Below the pieces are notes generated by a model, which searched no databases, had not been told where the DNA came from, and saw only the letters and a list, made by a program, of their open reading frames with translations. Shown here piece by piece: positions 25,356-35,307 of a stretch of DNA of 64,000 nucleotides. The position numbers and the translations under genes are program-made. The stretch spans positions 119,034 through 183,033 of the forward strand of contig JAPOHH010000001.1 in NCBI GenBank assembly GCA_029979505.1, given 5' to 3'. Source of the DNA: a bacterium. Its GTDB lineage: Bacteria > Pseudomonadota > Gammaproteobacteria > GCA-002705445 > GCA-002716945. Position 1 is the first letter of the stretch. Each line of letters begins with the position of its first letter.

Positions 25356-27080
25356 CTAAGTTTCAATGCCAATATTGCCATCTTCATTCATGATTTTTAC
25401 TTTCTCTCGTTTATCGATTTTATAGGTGCCAATAGATTTTAAATACTCTTTTGTGATTTCCCAGATTGGTTTACCTTCCTCTACATTATTCACGCTTGCC
25501 CATCCACTAACTTTATATTGTACATTTGGTTTAATCTCTATATTATTGTTTAATCTCAAATTTTTTATTCTATTATTCATAGTATTCCCAGGATTAATAG
25601 AATATTTTATGCCTCTAGTTCTAACCATGTCCCCACCCTGCTGCAAATATGGATCAGTATTAAATATATTATCAGCAACATCTTCCAATATATTCTTGAT
25701 AGTTTCTCCTGACATAGAGCGTGTATAAGTATTAGGGTAAGTTATAGCAGTATGATTATATATATCTGACATTGTTATAGGTTGATTTGGTATAATTGAT
25801 GGGCCCCACCGGAAGCCTGGACTTAGTGAAATCTCTGTATCTAGGACAGAATTCATTGAATCACACAAAAGATCATCGAATGTGCCATTAAAATTACTTC
25901 TTCTATACAATGTATCGTCTGCATAACCAACTATCTCTGATAGAAGATTGGTGTACGGTTTAGATACCTTATCAATGAAAGACTGCATTTTTTTATCTGG
26001 TTTGATATTATTAGATAATATTGGTAGTAGTTTATAGTTATATATATATGATTTTCCTGAAAATTTTATATCTATCATTGATAAAAACTTACCATTACAT
26101 CCGGAATTAAGCACCAGTGTTTTACCATTATTGTTTTTGATTATAATTGGCCTTGGAACAGCATCATGAGTATGACCACCAAAAATAATATCGATTCCGG
26201 TTACTCTGCTGGCTAATTTCTTATCAACATCAATTCCGTTATGAGACAAAACCACTACTAATGAGGGGTCATATTTTACTTTAATTCTCTCAATTGTATC
26301 TTGAAGTTCTTGTTCTCTTATACCAAATGTTAAATTGGAAACATATCTAGATGGATTAGCTATTGGAGTATAGGGGAACGCTTGACCAATTATAGCTATG
26401 CGATTACCTTTAATTTCTCTTATCGTATAAGGCTTTTCAAAATGATTTTCGTCATCATATGACGGTATATCGTTAAATATTGCTTCGTCATTGAGAAAAA
26501 TATTATTTGCAACAAATTCACCATTAAAATTTTTAATATTTTTCTTAAATTGCTCCTCTCCAAACGTGAATTCCCAATGGCCTGTCATGACATCCACACC
26601 AAGTATGTTTGATGCTTCTACCATGTCCATACCAGACTCAAATAAAGAGATTGCAGAACCTTGCCAAGTATCCCCTCCATCTAATAGCAAAGATTTACCG
26701 TTCGCCTCTCCTCTTAGTTTATCGATAATAGTTTTAAGGTAAGAATAACCACCAAATTTACCAAATCTTTCAGCAAGTTCATTAAATCGCATATATGAAT
26801 ATATGTATTTATTAAAGTCACCATCTAAAGAATAGTATTGGAGGAATTTATCTCCAACAATATGTGGAGGTACATTCCTATTTTTTCCTGTACCGAGGTT
26901 AATATTTGGTTCTCTGAAATATGTTGGAGCAAGTTGGGCATGAGTATCAGTTATGTGTAATAAGCGAAGATCTGAAGAAAATGGGATATTATAATTTATT
27001 AAGTTATTTGATAATGATTTATCGGAAAAGCCAACAAGATATGCAGCTGCCATCATTTGTAAAAATTCTCTTCTGTTCAT
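25356..27080 (-). CDS. soxB: Thiosulfohydrolase SoxB
   Basis: A 574-residue periplasmic protein with a Tat-type signal (MNRREFLQMMAAAYLVG). The metallophosphatase core carries LLHITDTHAQL near residue 40, LLLDGGDTWQGSA near residue 133, GHWEFTFGE near residue 165, VVLSHNGID and IIFGGHTHD: the di-manganese site of SoxB. The GGDTWQGS and HWEFT forms are typical of SoxB rather than of 5'-nucleotidases. SoxB hydrolyses sulfate from the S-sulfonated cysteine of SoxYZ during thiosulfate oxidation. No soxXYZA is in the window. Its ATG overlaps the msrQ stop by 4 bases, so it is read with msrPQ. Confidence 0.92.
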   Translation of the reverse strand: MNRREFLQMMAAAYLVGFSDKSLSNNLINYNIPFSSDLRLLHITDTHAQLAPTYFREPNINLGTGKNRNVPPHIVGDKFLQYYSLDGDFNKYIYSYMRFNELAERFGKFGGYSYLKTIIDKLRGEANGKSLLLDGGDTWQGSAISLFESGMDMVEASNILGVDVMTGHWEFTFGEEQFKKNIKNFNGEFVANNIFLNDEAIFNDIPSYDDENHFEKPYTIREIKGNRIAIIGQAFPYTPIANPSRYVSNLTFGIREQELQDTIERIKVKYDPSLVVVLSHNGIDVDKKLASRVTGIDIIFGGHTHDAVPRPIIIKNNNGKTLVLNSGCNGKFLSMIDIKFSGKSYIYNYKLLPILSNNIKPDKKMQSFIDKVSKPYTNLLSEIVGYADDTLYRRSNFNGTFDDLLCDSMNSVLDTEISLSPGFRWGPSIIPNQPITMSDIYNHTAITYPNTYTRSMSGETIKNILEDVADNIFNTDPYLQQGGDMVRTRGIKYSINPGNTMNNRIKNLRLNNNIEIKPNVQYKVSGWASVNNVEEGKPIWEITKEYLKSIGTYKIDKREKVKIMNEDGNIGIET

Positions 27081-27604
27081 ATTTTTTTATTTAAGAATAC
27101 TTTAAATATAACTATTGTTAAGAATAGCATTATAAAAATGAATAAATATAAATAATCTGCTTTGATGATAAAATATATATGTAATAAAGTTATCAAATAA
27201 ATAGCATAAATAATTTTGTGAATCTTTTTCCAGTTTGGTATTTTTTCTTTTATAAAATTAAATGATGTTAAGTACATAGGTATAAACAACAATAAAGCAA
27301 TATACCCTGATAGAATATAATTTCTCAATATAAGATCATCCAAAAGAATAGATAAATCATTATTATCAATTATATAAATTAAAAAATGTAATAGTGAAAA
27401 ATAAAATGATGCTAGACCTATCGAACGAGCATTTATTACTACGTTTCTAATTTTAAGAAGAGGTATGAATAGTGCTAGTGTTAGATAAATTAAAGCTAAA
27501 TATCCTGTTGATGATATGAAATAGTTTGTTTTATTAAAAATTTCATTATTAAAATAGATGTATGATATTAAAAAAACTAATGGTGTTATAAAGAATGCTA
27601 TCAC
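27077..27604 (-). CDS. msrQ: MsrQ-like heme-binding membrane subunit (YedZ family)
   Basis: A 175-residue protein starting at GTG 27604, with about five transmembrane segments. SSTGYLALIYLTLAL near residue 32, RSIGLASFYFSLLHFLIY near residue 60 and WKKIHKIIYAIYLITLLHIYF near residue 125 carry the conserved helices and histidines of the ferric-reductase-like domain in MsrQ. It passes quinol or flavin electrons to MsrP at the outer face of the inner membrane. It is about 35 residues shorter than E. coli MsrQ, mostly at the N-terminus. It lies between msrP and soxB. Confidence 0.85.
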   Translation of the reverse strand: MIAFFITPLVFLISYIYFNNEIFNKTNYFISSTGYLALIYLTLALFIPLLKIRNVVINARSIGLASFYFSLLHFLIYIIDNNDLSILLDDLILRNYILSGYIALLLFIPMYLTSFNFIKEKIPNWKKIHKIIYAIYLITLLHIYFIIKADYLYLFIFIMLFLTIVIFKVFLNKKI

Positions 27605-27608
27605 AATG

Positions 27609-28532
27609 TTAAAAGTATTTTTTCAAGTCCATACCTTCATATAAATGGGCAACATGTTCTGCATAACCATTGTACATTAGTGTGTCTCTTTTTCTAAACT
27701 CGCCGATTCTTCTCTCTCTTTTTTGACTCCATCTTGGATGAGAGACATTAGGATTTACATTAGAGTAAAAGCCATACTCATTTGGTGCTTCAATATTCCA
27801 GGATGTTTCTGGCATTTTTTCAACGAAGCTAATTCTTTTAATTGATTTAATACTCTTAAATCCATATTTCCAAGGAACAACTAATCGTATTGGGCTGCCA
27901 TTTTGGTTTGGTAGAATACGACCATATAAACCAACCGATAGTATTGTTAGTGGATTCCTAGCTTCATCTAGCCTTAATCCTTCTCGATAAGGCCATGCTA
28001 AAATATCTCTTTTTTGACCAGGGAGATTCTCAGGATCATAAACTGACTCAAATGAAATATATTTTGCTTTATGAGTAGGTTTAGCTAATTTTATCAGATG
28101 ATTTAATTCGAAACCAATCCAAGGTATTACCATAGACCATGCTTCAACACATCTTAAGCGGTATATGCGTTCTTCAAGAGGAAATTTATTTAAAATATCC
28201 TCAGTCTCTAATATAAATTTATTTTCTACTTCTCCATCAATAGTTACTTTCCAATTTTTTGTATTGAGTTTATCCGCATTAATCATCGGGTCTCTTTTAC
28301 CGCTCCCAAGTTCGTAAAAGTTGTTATATGAAGTAATTTGTTTGATTGTGTTAGTTTGTTCATTTGTACTATATTTCAAATCTTTAGAAAAAGATAAGGT
28401 TCTTGAATTTGAATAAAGTAGATTAGAAAATGTTAAAAACGTAAAGGCAATTGATGACTTTATTATAGCTCTTCTTTGTTTAAAGAGTTTTTCATCAGTT
28501 ACATTATTTTCTTTAAGACAATATTTAGACAT
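27609..28532 (-). CDS. msrP: Periplasmic methionine-sulfoxide reductase catalytic subunit MsrP (YedY)
   Basis: A 307-residue molybdopterin oxidoreductase. The twin-arginine signal is [14 protein letters not shown] near residue 18. The molybdenum-ligand Cys lies in [14 protein letters not shown] near residue 128, with [28 protein letters not shown] and [11 protein letters not shown] downstream, all typical of MsrP. It repairs oxidised methionines in periplasmic proteins. The start overlaps purL by 8 bases, an unusual pairing of a purine enzyme with periplasmic repair. Confidence 0.94.
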   Translation of the reverse strand: MSKYCLKENNVTDEKLFKQRRAIIKSSIAFTFLTFSNLLYSNSRTLSFSKDLKYSTNEQTNTIKQITSYNNFYELGSGKRDPMINADKLNTKNWKVTIDGEVENKFILETEDILNKFPLEERIYRLRCVEAWSMVIPWIGFELNHLIKLAKPTHKAKYISFESVYDPENLPGQKRDILAWPYREGLRLDEARNPLTILSVGLYGRILPNQNGSPIRLVVPWKYGFKSIKSIKRISFVEKMPETSWNIEAPNEYGFYSNVNPNVSHPRWSQKRERRIGEFRKRDTLMYNGYAEHVAHLYEGMDLKKYF

Positions 28533-31500
28533 GATCTACCCATTCTCTTGCATTTATGAAAAGTTTTAACCATGGAGATATTTTCCAATTAGATGGTGCC
28601 CATGAAAAATTATTGATATGTAACAGACGTTCTGGATGAGGCATCATAATATTGATTCTACCATCAATATTACAAAATCCAGTAACACCATCTATCGATC
28701 CATTTGGATTAGAAGGATAGCTTTTTGTTTTGTTACCATGATTATCAACATAGGACATTGTAATTTTTTTTAGATTCTCAGCATTTGTCTGAGATATCTT
28801 ACCTTCACCATGCGAAACAATTATTGGAATAATTGAATTATGCATATCTTTAAATAAAATTGAATTACTCTTAGGAATCTTTACTATCACCTGTCTAGCT
28901 TCAAATTGATTAGAATCATTACTGATAAACTCAGGCCAATGAGTTGATCCAGGAATTATTTCTTTAAGGTTTGATAGCATTTGACAGCCATTACAAACAC
29001 CAAGAGTGAATTTATCTTTAGCTTTAAAAAATTTAGATAATGTTTTATATGCATCTTTATTGTATATAATTTTATTAGCCCAACCACGTCCAGCTCCTAA
29101 TACATCACCGTAGGAGAATCCACCGCATGCAACTAGACCACGATAATCATCAAGAATCTCAGGATTGTTGATAATATCATTTGTATTTATATCATACGCA
29201 TCAAAGCCTACATATTTAAATGCATTAGCCATTTCTTTGTGTCCATTAACTCCCTGCTCTCTAAAAATTGCAATTTTAGGTTTAGATTTTCTATTCAAAT
29301 ACTTCTTATTCACATCTTTTAATTTAAAAGTTAATTTTGGATGAATATTTCTTGAGATATTTTGATGTGATTGAATTTTTGATTTATATTCTTGCAATGC
29401 TGTGTTCTTATTATCTCTGTTTGATTGAATTAGATATGATAGCTCACTCCATGATTTTCGAAGATTACATAATGACTCAACATAATTATATTCGGAAATA
29501 TCCAATAATGGATTTTCTTCTTTTTCAATAATTCCAAGATTATAAACAAATTGATGTAGTTTATGCTTCTTAACTATATTAAAAAATTTCTTTTTATCGC
29601 TTCTTGAAACTGCATAAACACCGCCTAATTCCTCATTAAAAAGATATTTAATAGCATCAGCATTTTTAAGATTACATTTTTTTAACTTGATAGACATATT
29701 TGATGCAAATCCCATCTCAATAACAGTTGTTATTAGTCCTCCATCAGATTTATCATGATATGCATTGAGTAAATCATCCTTTAATAACTCTTGAGTACAT
29801 TTGAAAAAATTAATTACATTATCTAAATTGTTAATTTTTGGTGGCTCATTTTGAGTAATATTACATACCTGATCAAGAGCAGAACCTCCCATTCTGTTAT
29901 GATTATCTCCAAGATCAATCAAATATAAATCAGAATTCAATTCTGTTCTTGGAGTAACATATGTATTTACATTATCAATTGATGCAAATGCTGACAAAAC
30001 TAAGCTTACTGGGCTTTTAACTTCCTTGTGTTTTCTTTCTTTCCATTTAGTAGACATAGATAACGAATCTTTGCCAACAGGAATAATCATTCCAGATTGT
30101 CTACAAAGAGAGCTCAATCTTTTAACTGATTGATAAAGTTGAGACAATTCATTTTTATCGGATGAGTTAGCCATCCAATTAGCTGATAATTTAATTCTCT
30201 TTATGTCTTTTATATACGCTGATGCTATATTTGTTATTACTTCACCAAAAGCCATGTCAATTGACGCTTCAGCGTCTAAAGCTGCTACATTTGGCTTTTC
30301 TCCTACTGTTAAAACTTGACCATAATTTGAATTAATATCTGATTTTGTAATTGCAATGTTTGATACTGGAACTTGTTCAGGCCCAATCAACTGATCTCTT
30401 GAAACTAACCCAGTTACTGATCTATCGCCTATGGTAATTAAAAAACCTTTGTCAGATACGCAAGGTAGCTGGAGAACATGCTTGATAGACTCCTTAATAG
30501 ATGGATATGAAAAATCATTATTATGTTTTATGTTCTTACTTTTTTTAATCTCAATCGGGACTATCGGCGGTTTGCCAAGAAGAAAGTTCATAGGTAGATC
30601 AATAGGTGTATCATTTTGATGAGAAACTTTCAGATGCTTTTTAGCTGTGACATTTCCTATAATGTAAGTTGGACAATTTTCACGTATACATATATTTTTA
30701 TATTCATCTAAATTTTCTTTACTAATTATTAAAACATAACGCTCTTGAGATTCGTTACACCATATCTCAAGTGAAGACATATTAGATTCTGCAACATCTA
30801 CATCATCAAGATAAACCCTAGCTCCCATTTTTGAATCATTTACAATCTCAGGGACAGCATTACATAAACCGCCAGCTCCAATATCATGAATACTTACAAT
30901 TGGGTTATTTTTTTTGTACGTACATGTATTGATTACTTCTTGGCATCTTCTCTCAATTTCTGCATTATCACGTTGAACAGAAGCATAATCTAGATCGATA
31001 TCACTGGTTCCAGATTGCATTGAAGATGCTGCTCCCCCACCTATACCAATTCTAAAGGAAGGTCCTCCTAGGATAGCTATGATATCTCCGTCTTTAAGTT
31101 TATTCTTGTGTGTATATTTATTATTTATATATCCTATACCTCCGGCTATCATTATGGGTTTGTGATAACCATAGACAGAATCTTTGTTTTGATCTATTCC
31201 TTTTTGTTCATAGGTTCTGAAATAACCAAATATATTTGGGCGGCCAAATTCATTATTATATCTTGCGGCTCCAATTGGAGCTTCAATAATTATTTCAAAA
31301 GAATTTTTTATTCTTGTTGGATATTTAAATGAATTTTTTTCCCATATTTTTGAAGCTTTCGGAATATTTAAATTTGATAATGTATATCCACAAAAACCAA
31401 CTTTAGGAGTTGACCCCCTTCCTGTTGCTCCTTCGTCTCTAATTTCTCCACCCGAGCCCGTTGCAGCACCTGAGTAAGGAGAAATAGCAGTTGGATGATT

Positions 31501-32310
31501 ATGCGTTTCAGCTTTAATTATGTAATTTTCTGGAGATTTTTTTATTTGATATTTTCTTCCATTATTAATGATTAATGCATTGCACGTTTTACCTTTTATA
31601 ATCGATGAGTTATCACTGTATGCAGATACAATATCTTTATTAATATTTGTATTTGTATGCTTAATCATTTGGAACAATGTTTTATTCATTTTTTTATTAT
31701 TTATGTAAAATATAGAATTGAATATTTTATGTCTACAGTGTTCTGAATTAATTTGCGAGAACATCATTAACTCTACATCTGTTGGATTTCTTTTCAAATT
31801 TTTATAGATTTTTTCAAGATATAAAATTTCTGGATGACTCATAGCTAATCCCATTTTTTTGTTAGCTAGAGATAATTGTTTTATTGGGATATATTTAAAT
31901 CTCTTTTTAATTATTTTTTCATTTTGATTAAAATATTTATTAATCAAACTTTTAGATGAGATTAATATTTCAGTCATAGGGTCATAATCAGGAAATATTT
32001 TCTTTTTATATTTTTTCTCGATCTTAAAAAAAGAAAATCTCTCAATTTCATAAGATGAAAAATCTATACATGAATCTAAAATATCTTTTGTTTTACTAGA
32101 CCATGGAGAGTTAGTGCCTGATCTATAAAAGACTGCAGTGTAATTAAAATTAGGTTCAAATATCTCATTCAATGGTTTTGCATCAAGTATTGATGATATT
32201 TTCGTTAAAGTTTCATGATTTATTTGAGTGTCAGACGAAATTTTAAATAAATATGACTTACGCATATATTTAATTTTTTCTGTACTATTTTTTTTAAAGA
32301 AATACTGCAT
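28525..32310 (-). CDS. purL: Phosphoribosylformylglycinamidine synthase (large single-chain type)
   Basis: A 1261-residue single-chain FGAM synthase. Domains in order: an N-terminal PurS-like region, a linker with [15 protein letters not shown] near residue 183, two AIRS-like ATPase halves ([25 protein letters not shown]), and a C-terminal glutaminase with [13 protein letters not shown] (catalytic Cys) and MPHPERL. It performs the fourth step of purine synthesis. ATG 32310 is the first start; ATG 32265 fits the family N-terminus better, and neither has a clear ribosome-binding site. It is transcribed divergently from ssrA and leads the msrP-msrQ-soxB genes. Confidence 0.95.
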   Translation of the reverse strand: MQYFFKKNSTEKIKYMRKSYLFKISSDTQINHETLTKISSILDAKPLNEIFEPNFNYTAVFYRSGTNSPWSSKTKDILDSCIDFSSYEIERFSFFKIEKKYKKKIFPDYDPMTEILISSKSLINKYFNQNEKIIKKRFKYIPIKQLSLANKKMGLAMSHPEILYLEKIYKNLKRNPTDVELMMFSQINSEHCRHKIFNSIFYINNKKMNKTLFQMIKHTNTNINKDIVSAYSDNSSIIKGKTCNALIINNGRKYQIKKSPENYIIKAETHNHPTAISPYSGAATGSGGEIRDEGATGRGSTPKVGFCGYTLSNLNIPKASKIWEKNSFKYPTRIKNSFEIIIEAPIGAARYNNEFGRPNIFGYFRTYEQKGIDQNKDSVYGYHKPIMIAGGIGYINNKYTHKNKLKDGDIIAILGGPSFRIGIGGGAASSMQSGTSDIDLDYASVQRDNAEIERRCQEVINTCTYKKNNPIVSIHDIGAGGLCNAVPEIVNDSKMGARVYLDDVDVAESNMSSLEIWCNESQERYVLIISKENLDEYKNICIRENCPTYIIGNVTAKKHLKVSHQNDTPIDLPMNFLLGKPPIVPIEIKKSKNIKHNNDFSYPSIKESIKHVLQLPCVSDKGFLITIGDRSVTGLVSRDQLIGPEQVPVSNIAITKSDINSNYGQVLTVGEKPNVAALDAEASIDMAFGEVITNIASAYIKDIKRIKLSANWMANSSDKNELSQLYQSVKRLSSLCRQSGMIIPVGKDSLSMSTKWKERKHKEVKSPVSLVLSAFASIDNVNTYVTPRTELNSDLYLIDLGDNHNRMGGSALDQVCNITQNEPPKINNLDNVINFFKCTQELLKDDLLNAYHDKSDGGLITTVIEMGFASNMSIKLKKCNLKNADAIKYLFNEELGGVYAVSRSDKKKFFNIVKKHKLHQFVYNLGIIEKEENPLLDISEYNYVESLCNLRKSWSELSYLIQSNRDNKNTALQEYKSKIQSHQNISRNIHPKLTFKLKDVNKKYLNRKSKPKIAIFREQGVNGHKEMANAFKYVGFDAYDINTNDIINNPEILDDYRGLVACGGFSYGDVLGAGRGWANKIIYNKDAYKTLSKFFKAKDKFTLGVCNGCQMLSNLKEIIPGSTHWPEFISNDSNQFEARQVIVKIPKSNSILFKDMHNSIIPIIVSHGEGKISQTNAENLKKITMSYVDNHGNKTKSYPSNPNGSIDGVTGFCNIDGRINIMMPHPERLLHINNFSWAPSNWKISPWLKLFINAREWVDHV

Positions 32311-32337
32311 TTTGCTGTATGAATATAGTAATACAAT

Positions 32338-32366
32338 TTGATTGTTTTTTGTAAATTATGTATAAA
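32338..32366 (+). promoter_or_regulatory. Sigma-70-type promoter of ssrA
   Basis: A TTGATT -35 box (32338-32343) and a TATAAA -10 box (32361-32366) are separated by exactly 17 bases. The predicted start is about 32373, a few bases before the mature tmRNA 5' end, leaving a short leader for RNase P. Confidence 0.65.
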
Positions 32367-32379
32367 GAACATATCTAAA

Positions 32380-32723
32380 GGGGGCGACCGGCTTCGACGT
32401 GGGTTGCGACACCTTAGGTGCATGTCGAGCTGATAGTAACTCGTAAAACTGCTGTAAAATATATAAACGCTGAAAATAAACCTTTAGCTCTAGCAGCCTA
32501 ACTGCCGCTAGCCTCTCTTGAAGTAGGCTTATATGCTTCAAAAAGAGGTCATAATGATAAGATCGTAGTTCATAAGCTTGTTGTTGAACTATTAAATTTA
32601 AACAAGCTAGTTTTTATGTAGGTTGTCTTTAACCAGCATAACGATGAAATTTAATTAAAGACTAAACATGTAGTACCGACGGCTTAGTTCTTGCGGACGG
32701 GGGTTCGATTCCCCCCGCCTCCA
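32380..32723 (+). ncRNA. ssrA: Transfer-messenger RNA (tmRNA)
   Basis: The 5' end GGGGGCGACCGGCTTCGACG and the 3' end GACGGGGGTTCGATTCCCCCCGCCTCCA form the tRNA-like domain, with acceptor GGGGGCG pairing with CGCCTCC. Between them are the tag reading frame, a pseudoknot-rich middle and the conserved TAAACATGTAGTACCGA segment before the T arm. About 344 nt long; CCA is not encoded. tmRNA with SmpB rescues stalled ribosomes and tags the nascent chain for proteolysis. The whole gene was omitted from the ORF list because it is non-coding; ORFs drawn over it are spurious. Confidence 0.96.
32469..32501 (+). other. tmRNA proteolysis-tag reading frame
   Basis: After the ATAAAC segment the resume codon GCT opens ten sense codons followed by TAA. 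They encode AENKPLALAA. The ALAA end is the ClpXP degron typical of gammaproteobacterial tags; the middle, with a proline, differs from ANDENYALAA of E. coli. The resume codon was set by position and by the ALAA ending, not by experiment. Confidence 0.8.
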
Positions 32724-32734
32724 ACATAATAAAA

Positions 32735-32764
32735 AAGATTTAGGAATTATTGCTAGCTAATCTT
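32735..32764 (-). terminator. Probable intrinsic terminator for the minus-strand tail fragment
   Basis: On the minus strand AAGATTAG (32764-32757) can pair with CTAAATCTT (32743-32735; one bulged base), followed by TTTTTATTATG. It begins at the stop codon of the outer-membrane-protein tail and points toward ssrA, so it would end minus-strand transcription before the 3' end of the tmRNA gene. Confidence 0.5.
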
Positions 32765-32894
32765 AAAAGTTGAATTTCAATCCTATCGTCAAGGTTTCAA
32801 TATCCCCTTCAAGAGCTCTAGATTGCGTACTATTTGCTGAGACCGTATTAGTTAGCATAAAATTGCCTCCACTATAAAAAATAAAATTTAATAT
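32763..32894 (-). pseudogene. C-terminal remnant of an outer-membrane beta-barrel protein
   Basis: The minus strand reads ...FYSGGNFMLTNTVSAN, then a short linker, and ends ETLTIGLKFNF followed by TAA (32765-32763). The alternating pattern and terminal Phe are the signature of the last strand of porins and OmpA-like barrels. In-frame sequence extends back only about 43 codons before a stop, so the rest of the barrel is gone. A terminator follows directly. A GGAGG motif 7 bases before ATG 32858 could also allow translation of a 31-residue peptide, so a small live gene is an alternative reading. Confidence 0.45.
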
Positions 32895-33146
32895 TTAAAT
32901 TGATAAAAAATAATTAAGTATTTCAATCCAAATTAAAATACCAAAGTAACTTGAGACAACAAATGAAACTAAAAATAATAAATAGCCTAATCCTTCAGAA
33001 TTATATTTTTGATCATAATTGTGATCAGTAAACTCACCAGTCGGATGTCCTCTAGTTTTAAGATAAAAAAATTTTCCAATAAACATTGAGCCGATGAGGA
33101 TTGATATTATCCCTATCCAGGTTATAACAGATAAAATAATAGTCAT
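32895..33146 (-). CDS. Small two-helix membrane protein, unknown function
   Basis: An 83-residue protein. One transmembrane helix spans about residues 3-27, a hydrophilic loop rich in Gly, Asp and Tyr (TRGHPTGEFTDHNYDQKY) follows, and a second helix spans about residues 52-80. I do not recognise a family. It lies among three other very short ORFs between ssrA and the VOC gene, all on the minus strand. Compositional style matches neighbouring genes. The clean start, length and two well-formed helices make it likely to be real. Confidence 0.6.
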   Translation of the reverse strand: MTIILSVITWIGIISILIGSMFIGKFFYLKTRGHPTGEFTDHNYDQKYNSEGLGYLLFLVSFVVSSYFGILIWIEILNYFLSI

Positions 33147-33165
33147 TTTGTTTTACTTTTTGATT

Positions 33166-33294
33166 TTAGTCATCATCTTTGAGCTTTGGGTATTCATCTT
33201 CTGACAACTCTTCATCGCATTCTGGTTTAAGAATATCTTTAACTATTTTATCAACTTTTTCTTTCTCTCTTTTTTTTCTTTCAATGTCATTCAT
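33166..33294 (-). CDS. Small charged protein (42 aa), unknown
   Basis: An ORF below the track cut-off, read from ATG 33294 to TAA 33168-33166. The first half is very basic and helical (MNDIERKKREKEKVDKI), the second half acidic (CDEELSEDEYPKLKDDD). It is soluble, with one cysteine. It lies 19 bases before the two-helix membrane protein on the same strand. The clean polarity switch suggests a real peptide, but no family is recognised and a chance ORF cannot be excluded. Confidence 0.45.
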   Translation of the reverse strand: MNDIERKKREKEKVDKIVKDILKPECDEELSEDEYPKLKDDD

Positions 33295-33316
33295 AAATTA
33301 GATGATACTCTAGAAT

Positions 33317-33403
33317 TTATATATCACAGTGCCAAGAAGTAAAACCACATTTTAATGCAACAGCGACGTAAATAAGGAAAATAACTATGACAACTAAATT
33401 CAT
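33317..33403 (-). CDS. Possible single-helix membrane micropeptide (28 aa)
   Basis: An ORF from ATG 33403 to TAA 33319-33317, 17 bases downstream of the VOC gene. It encodes one hydrophobic helix (MNLVVIVIFLIYVAVAL) followed by a short Cys- and Trp-containing tail (KCGFTSWHCDI). There is no clear Shine-Dalgarno site. It could be real or a chance hydrophobic ORF in AT-rich sequence. Confidence 0.3.
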   Translation of the reverse strand: MNLVVIVIFLIYVAVALKCGFTSWHCDI

Positions 33404-33420
33404 GGTTTTATAGTAACTTT

Positions 33421-33894
33421 TCATAAGTTTTTTTCATTCCATTCTTTTAATATTTTTTTTGGATTAGCATTAATTGTTTCTTTATATGAAGCATTCTTTG
33501 CTGTTAGTTCAACAACATATCCATTAGGGTCCCTAAAATAAATAGATGATATAAATCCGTGATCAGATATTCCTCTTGTTTCGATGTTATCTTTTTTTCC
33601 TTTTTCAAACATTTTTAATAAGTTTTCATAATTTACTTCAAGCGCAATATGCAAATCAAAATCATGTTGATCTATAAATTCAAATGGTTGATCTGGTGCT
33701 TCAAAAAAAGCAATACATGATTTATCCTCCATTTCATAAAAACTATGTAAAACAGATGTTTTTCTACCTGTTTTTGTTTCATTAATCTCAAAGGCGCTAA
33801 CTAGTCTTAGCCCTAGAAAATCTTCATAAAATTTTCTAGTTTCTTCAGAGTTTTTACATCTATATGCAGCATGATGTAACTTTTTAATCATCAT
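33421..33894 (-). CDS. VOC (glyoxalase/dioxygenase) superfamily protein
   Basis: A 157-residue single vicinal-oxygen-chelate protein with two beta-alpha-beta-beta-beta units. IKKLHHAAYRCKNSEETRKFYEDFLGLRLV starts the first and SIYFRDPNGYVVELTA ends the second. Metal-ligand candidates are His at LHH near residue 6, His at LHIALEV near residue 81 and Glu at VVELTA near residue 129. Family members include glyoxalase, fosfomycin resistance and ring-cleaving enzymes, so the substrate is unknown. It lies directly after pntB on the same strand (stop and start adjacent), so co-transcription with the transhydrogenase is likely. A doublet ATG makes the start 33894 or 33891. Confidence 0.8.
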   Translation of the reverse strand: MMIKKLHHAAYRCKNSEETRKFYEDFLGLRLVSAFEINETKTGRKTSVLHSFYEMEDKSCIAFFEAPDQPFEFIDQHDFDLHIALEVNYENLLKMFEKGKKDNIETRGISDHGFISSIYFRDPNGYVVELTAKNASYKETINANPKKILKEWNEKNL

Positions 33895-35307
33895 TTAGTT
33901 ATTTAAAGTTAAAAGTTGAGAGAGTGTTTCTTTTGCATCACCAAAGAGCATTCTTGTGTTGTCTTTAAAAAATAATGGATTTTCAACCCCTGCATAACCT
34001 GTAGACATCCCTCTTTTCATAACAACCGTATGAGTACCTTTCCAACATTCTATTACTGGCATTCCAGCGATTGGGCTATTGGGATCTTCAAGTGCTGATG
34101 GATTTACTATATCATTCGCTCCTATAACAATTGAAAGATCTATATTGCCAAAATCATCGTTTACTTCCTCCATTTCAAAAACTATATCATAAGGAATTTG
34201 CGCTTCTGCAAGTAATACATTCATATGTCCAGGCATACGTCCTGCTACAGGGTGAATAACAAAAATTACTTTAATATCTTTTTTATTAAGAATATTGATT
34301 ATTTCATTTACTACGAATTGAGCTTGAGCAACAGCCATGCCGTATCCAGGTATGATGGCGATTTTCTTTGATGATGTAATCATTGTTTTAAATTCTTCTA
34401 TCTCTATAGCTTGAACTTCTCCTTGCTCTGCATTACTTAAACTAACTTCACTAGATTCTGTTCCAAAGCCTCCAGCGATAACAGATATGAAGCTTCTATT
34501 CATAGCTTTACACATTATATAACTTAAAATAGCACCACTACTGCCAACTAAAGCTCCAACAACAATTAAAAGGTCGTTGCTAAGCATAAATCCAGTAGCG
34601 GAAGCTGCCCATCCGGAATATGAATTTAACATTGATACAACTACAGGCATATCTGCACCACCAATAGCTGCGACAAGATGCACTCCAAAAATAAATGATA
34701 CAATTAACATCACTTTAAGAGATGTGGTCGCGCTATTTATATTTGATGCAGAGACAAATTCATAGCCAAAGTATATGACGACTAAAAGCATGATTAGATT
34801 TAAGTAATGTTTTGCCGGCAGTGTTAATGGATTGCCAGAAATCTTTCCACTTAATTTACCAAAAGCAATAATAGATCCAGCAAATGTTACCATGCCAATA
34901 AAAATCCCTAGATATATTTCTATAGAATGTATAGTTTTTTCTATTCCAAAATATTCCTGAATAGGGTTGATAAAGTTAACTATACCAACTAAAACAGCGG
35001 CTAAGCCAACAAGGCTATGCAAAATGGCAACCAGTTCGGGCATTTCGGTCATTTGTACTTTTTTTGAAAGTATTAATCCTAATGATCCTCCAAGCAATAA
35101 AAGTAAGATTAATAAGCCATAATTACTAGTTACCTGTGGACCAAGTACTGTCGCAATAATTGCAATACTCATTGCAGTTATTCCATACATATTCCCTTTT
35201 CTTGATGATTCCTGGTTACTAAGTCCTCCAAGTGTGAGAATGAATAAAACTGCTGCTACTATATATAATGCACGAACAGATTCTAGATTTAATAATTCAA
35301 GATTCAT
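33895..35307 (-). CDS. pntB: NAD(P) transhydrogenase subunit beta
   Basis: A 470-residue membrane protein. About nine transmembrane helices (residues 10-270) form the proton channel, followed by a soluble NADP(H)-binding domain III with [13 protein letters not shown] near residue 317, [12 protein letters not shown] near residue 353, [12 protein letters not shown] near residue 393 and [11 protein letters not shown] near residue 440. With PntA it uses the proton-motive force to reduce NADP+ with NADH. The start overlaps the pntA stop by 4 bases. Confidence 0.96.
   Translation of the reverse strand: MNLELLNLESVRALYIVAAVLFILTLGGLSNQESSRKGNMYGITAMSIAIIATVLGPQVTSNYGLLILLLLLGGSLGLILSKKVQMTEMPELVAILHSLVGLAAVLVGIVNFINPIQEYFGIEKTIHSIEIYLGIFIGMVTFAGSIIAFGKLSGKISGNPLTLPAKHYLNLIMLLVVIYFGYEFVSASNINSATTSLKVMLIVSFIFGVHLVAAIGGADMPVVVSMLNSYSGWAASATGFMLSNDLLIVVGALVGSSGAILSYIMCKAMNRSFISVIAGGFGTESSEVSLSNAEQGEVQAIEIEEFKTMITSSKKIAIIPGYGMAVAQAQFVVNEIINILNKKDIKVIFVIHPVAGRMPGHMNVLLAEAQIPYDIVFEMEEVNDDFGNIDLSIVIGANDIVNPSALEDPNSPIAGMPVIECWKGTHTVVMKRGMSTGYAGVENPLFFKDNTRMLFGDAKETLSQLLTLNN

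Noticed and set aside
32220-32541. Two minus-strand ORFs of 67 and 61 aa
   Set aside because: They cross the ssrA promoter and tmRNA; the codons reflect structured RNA.
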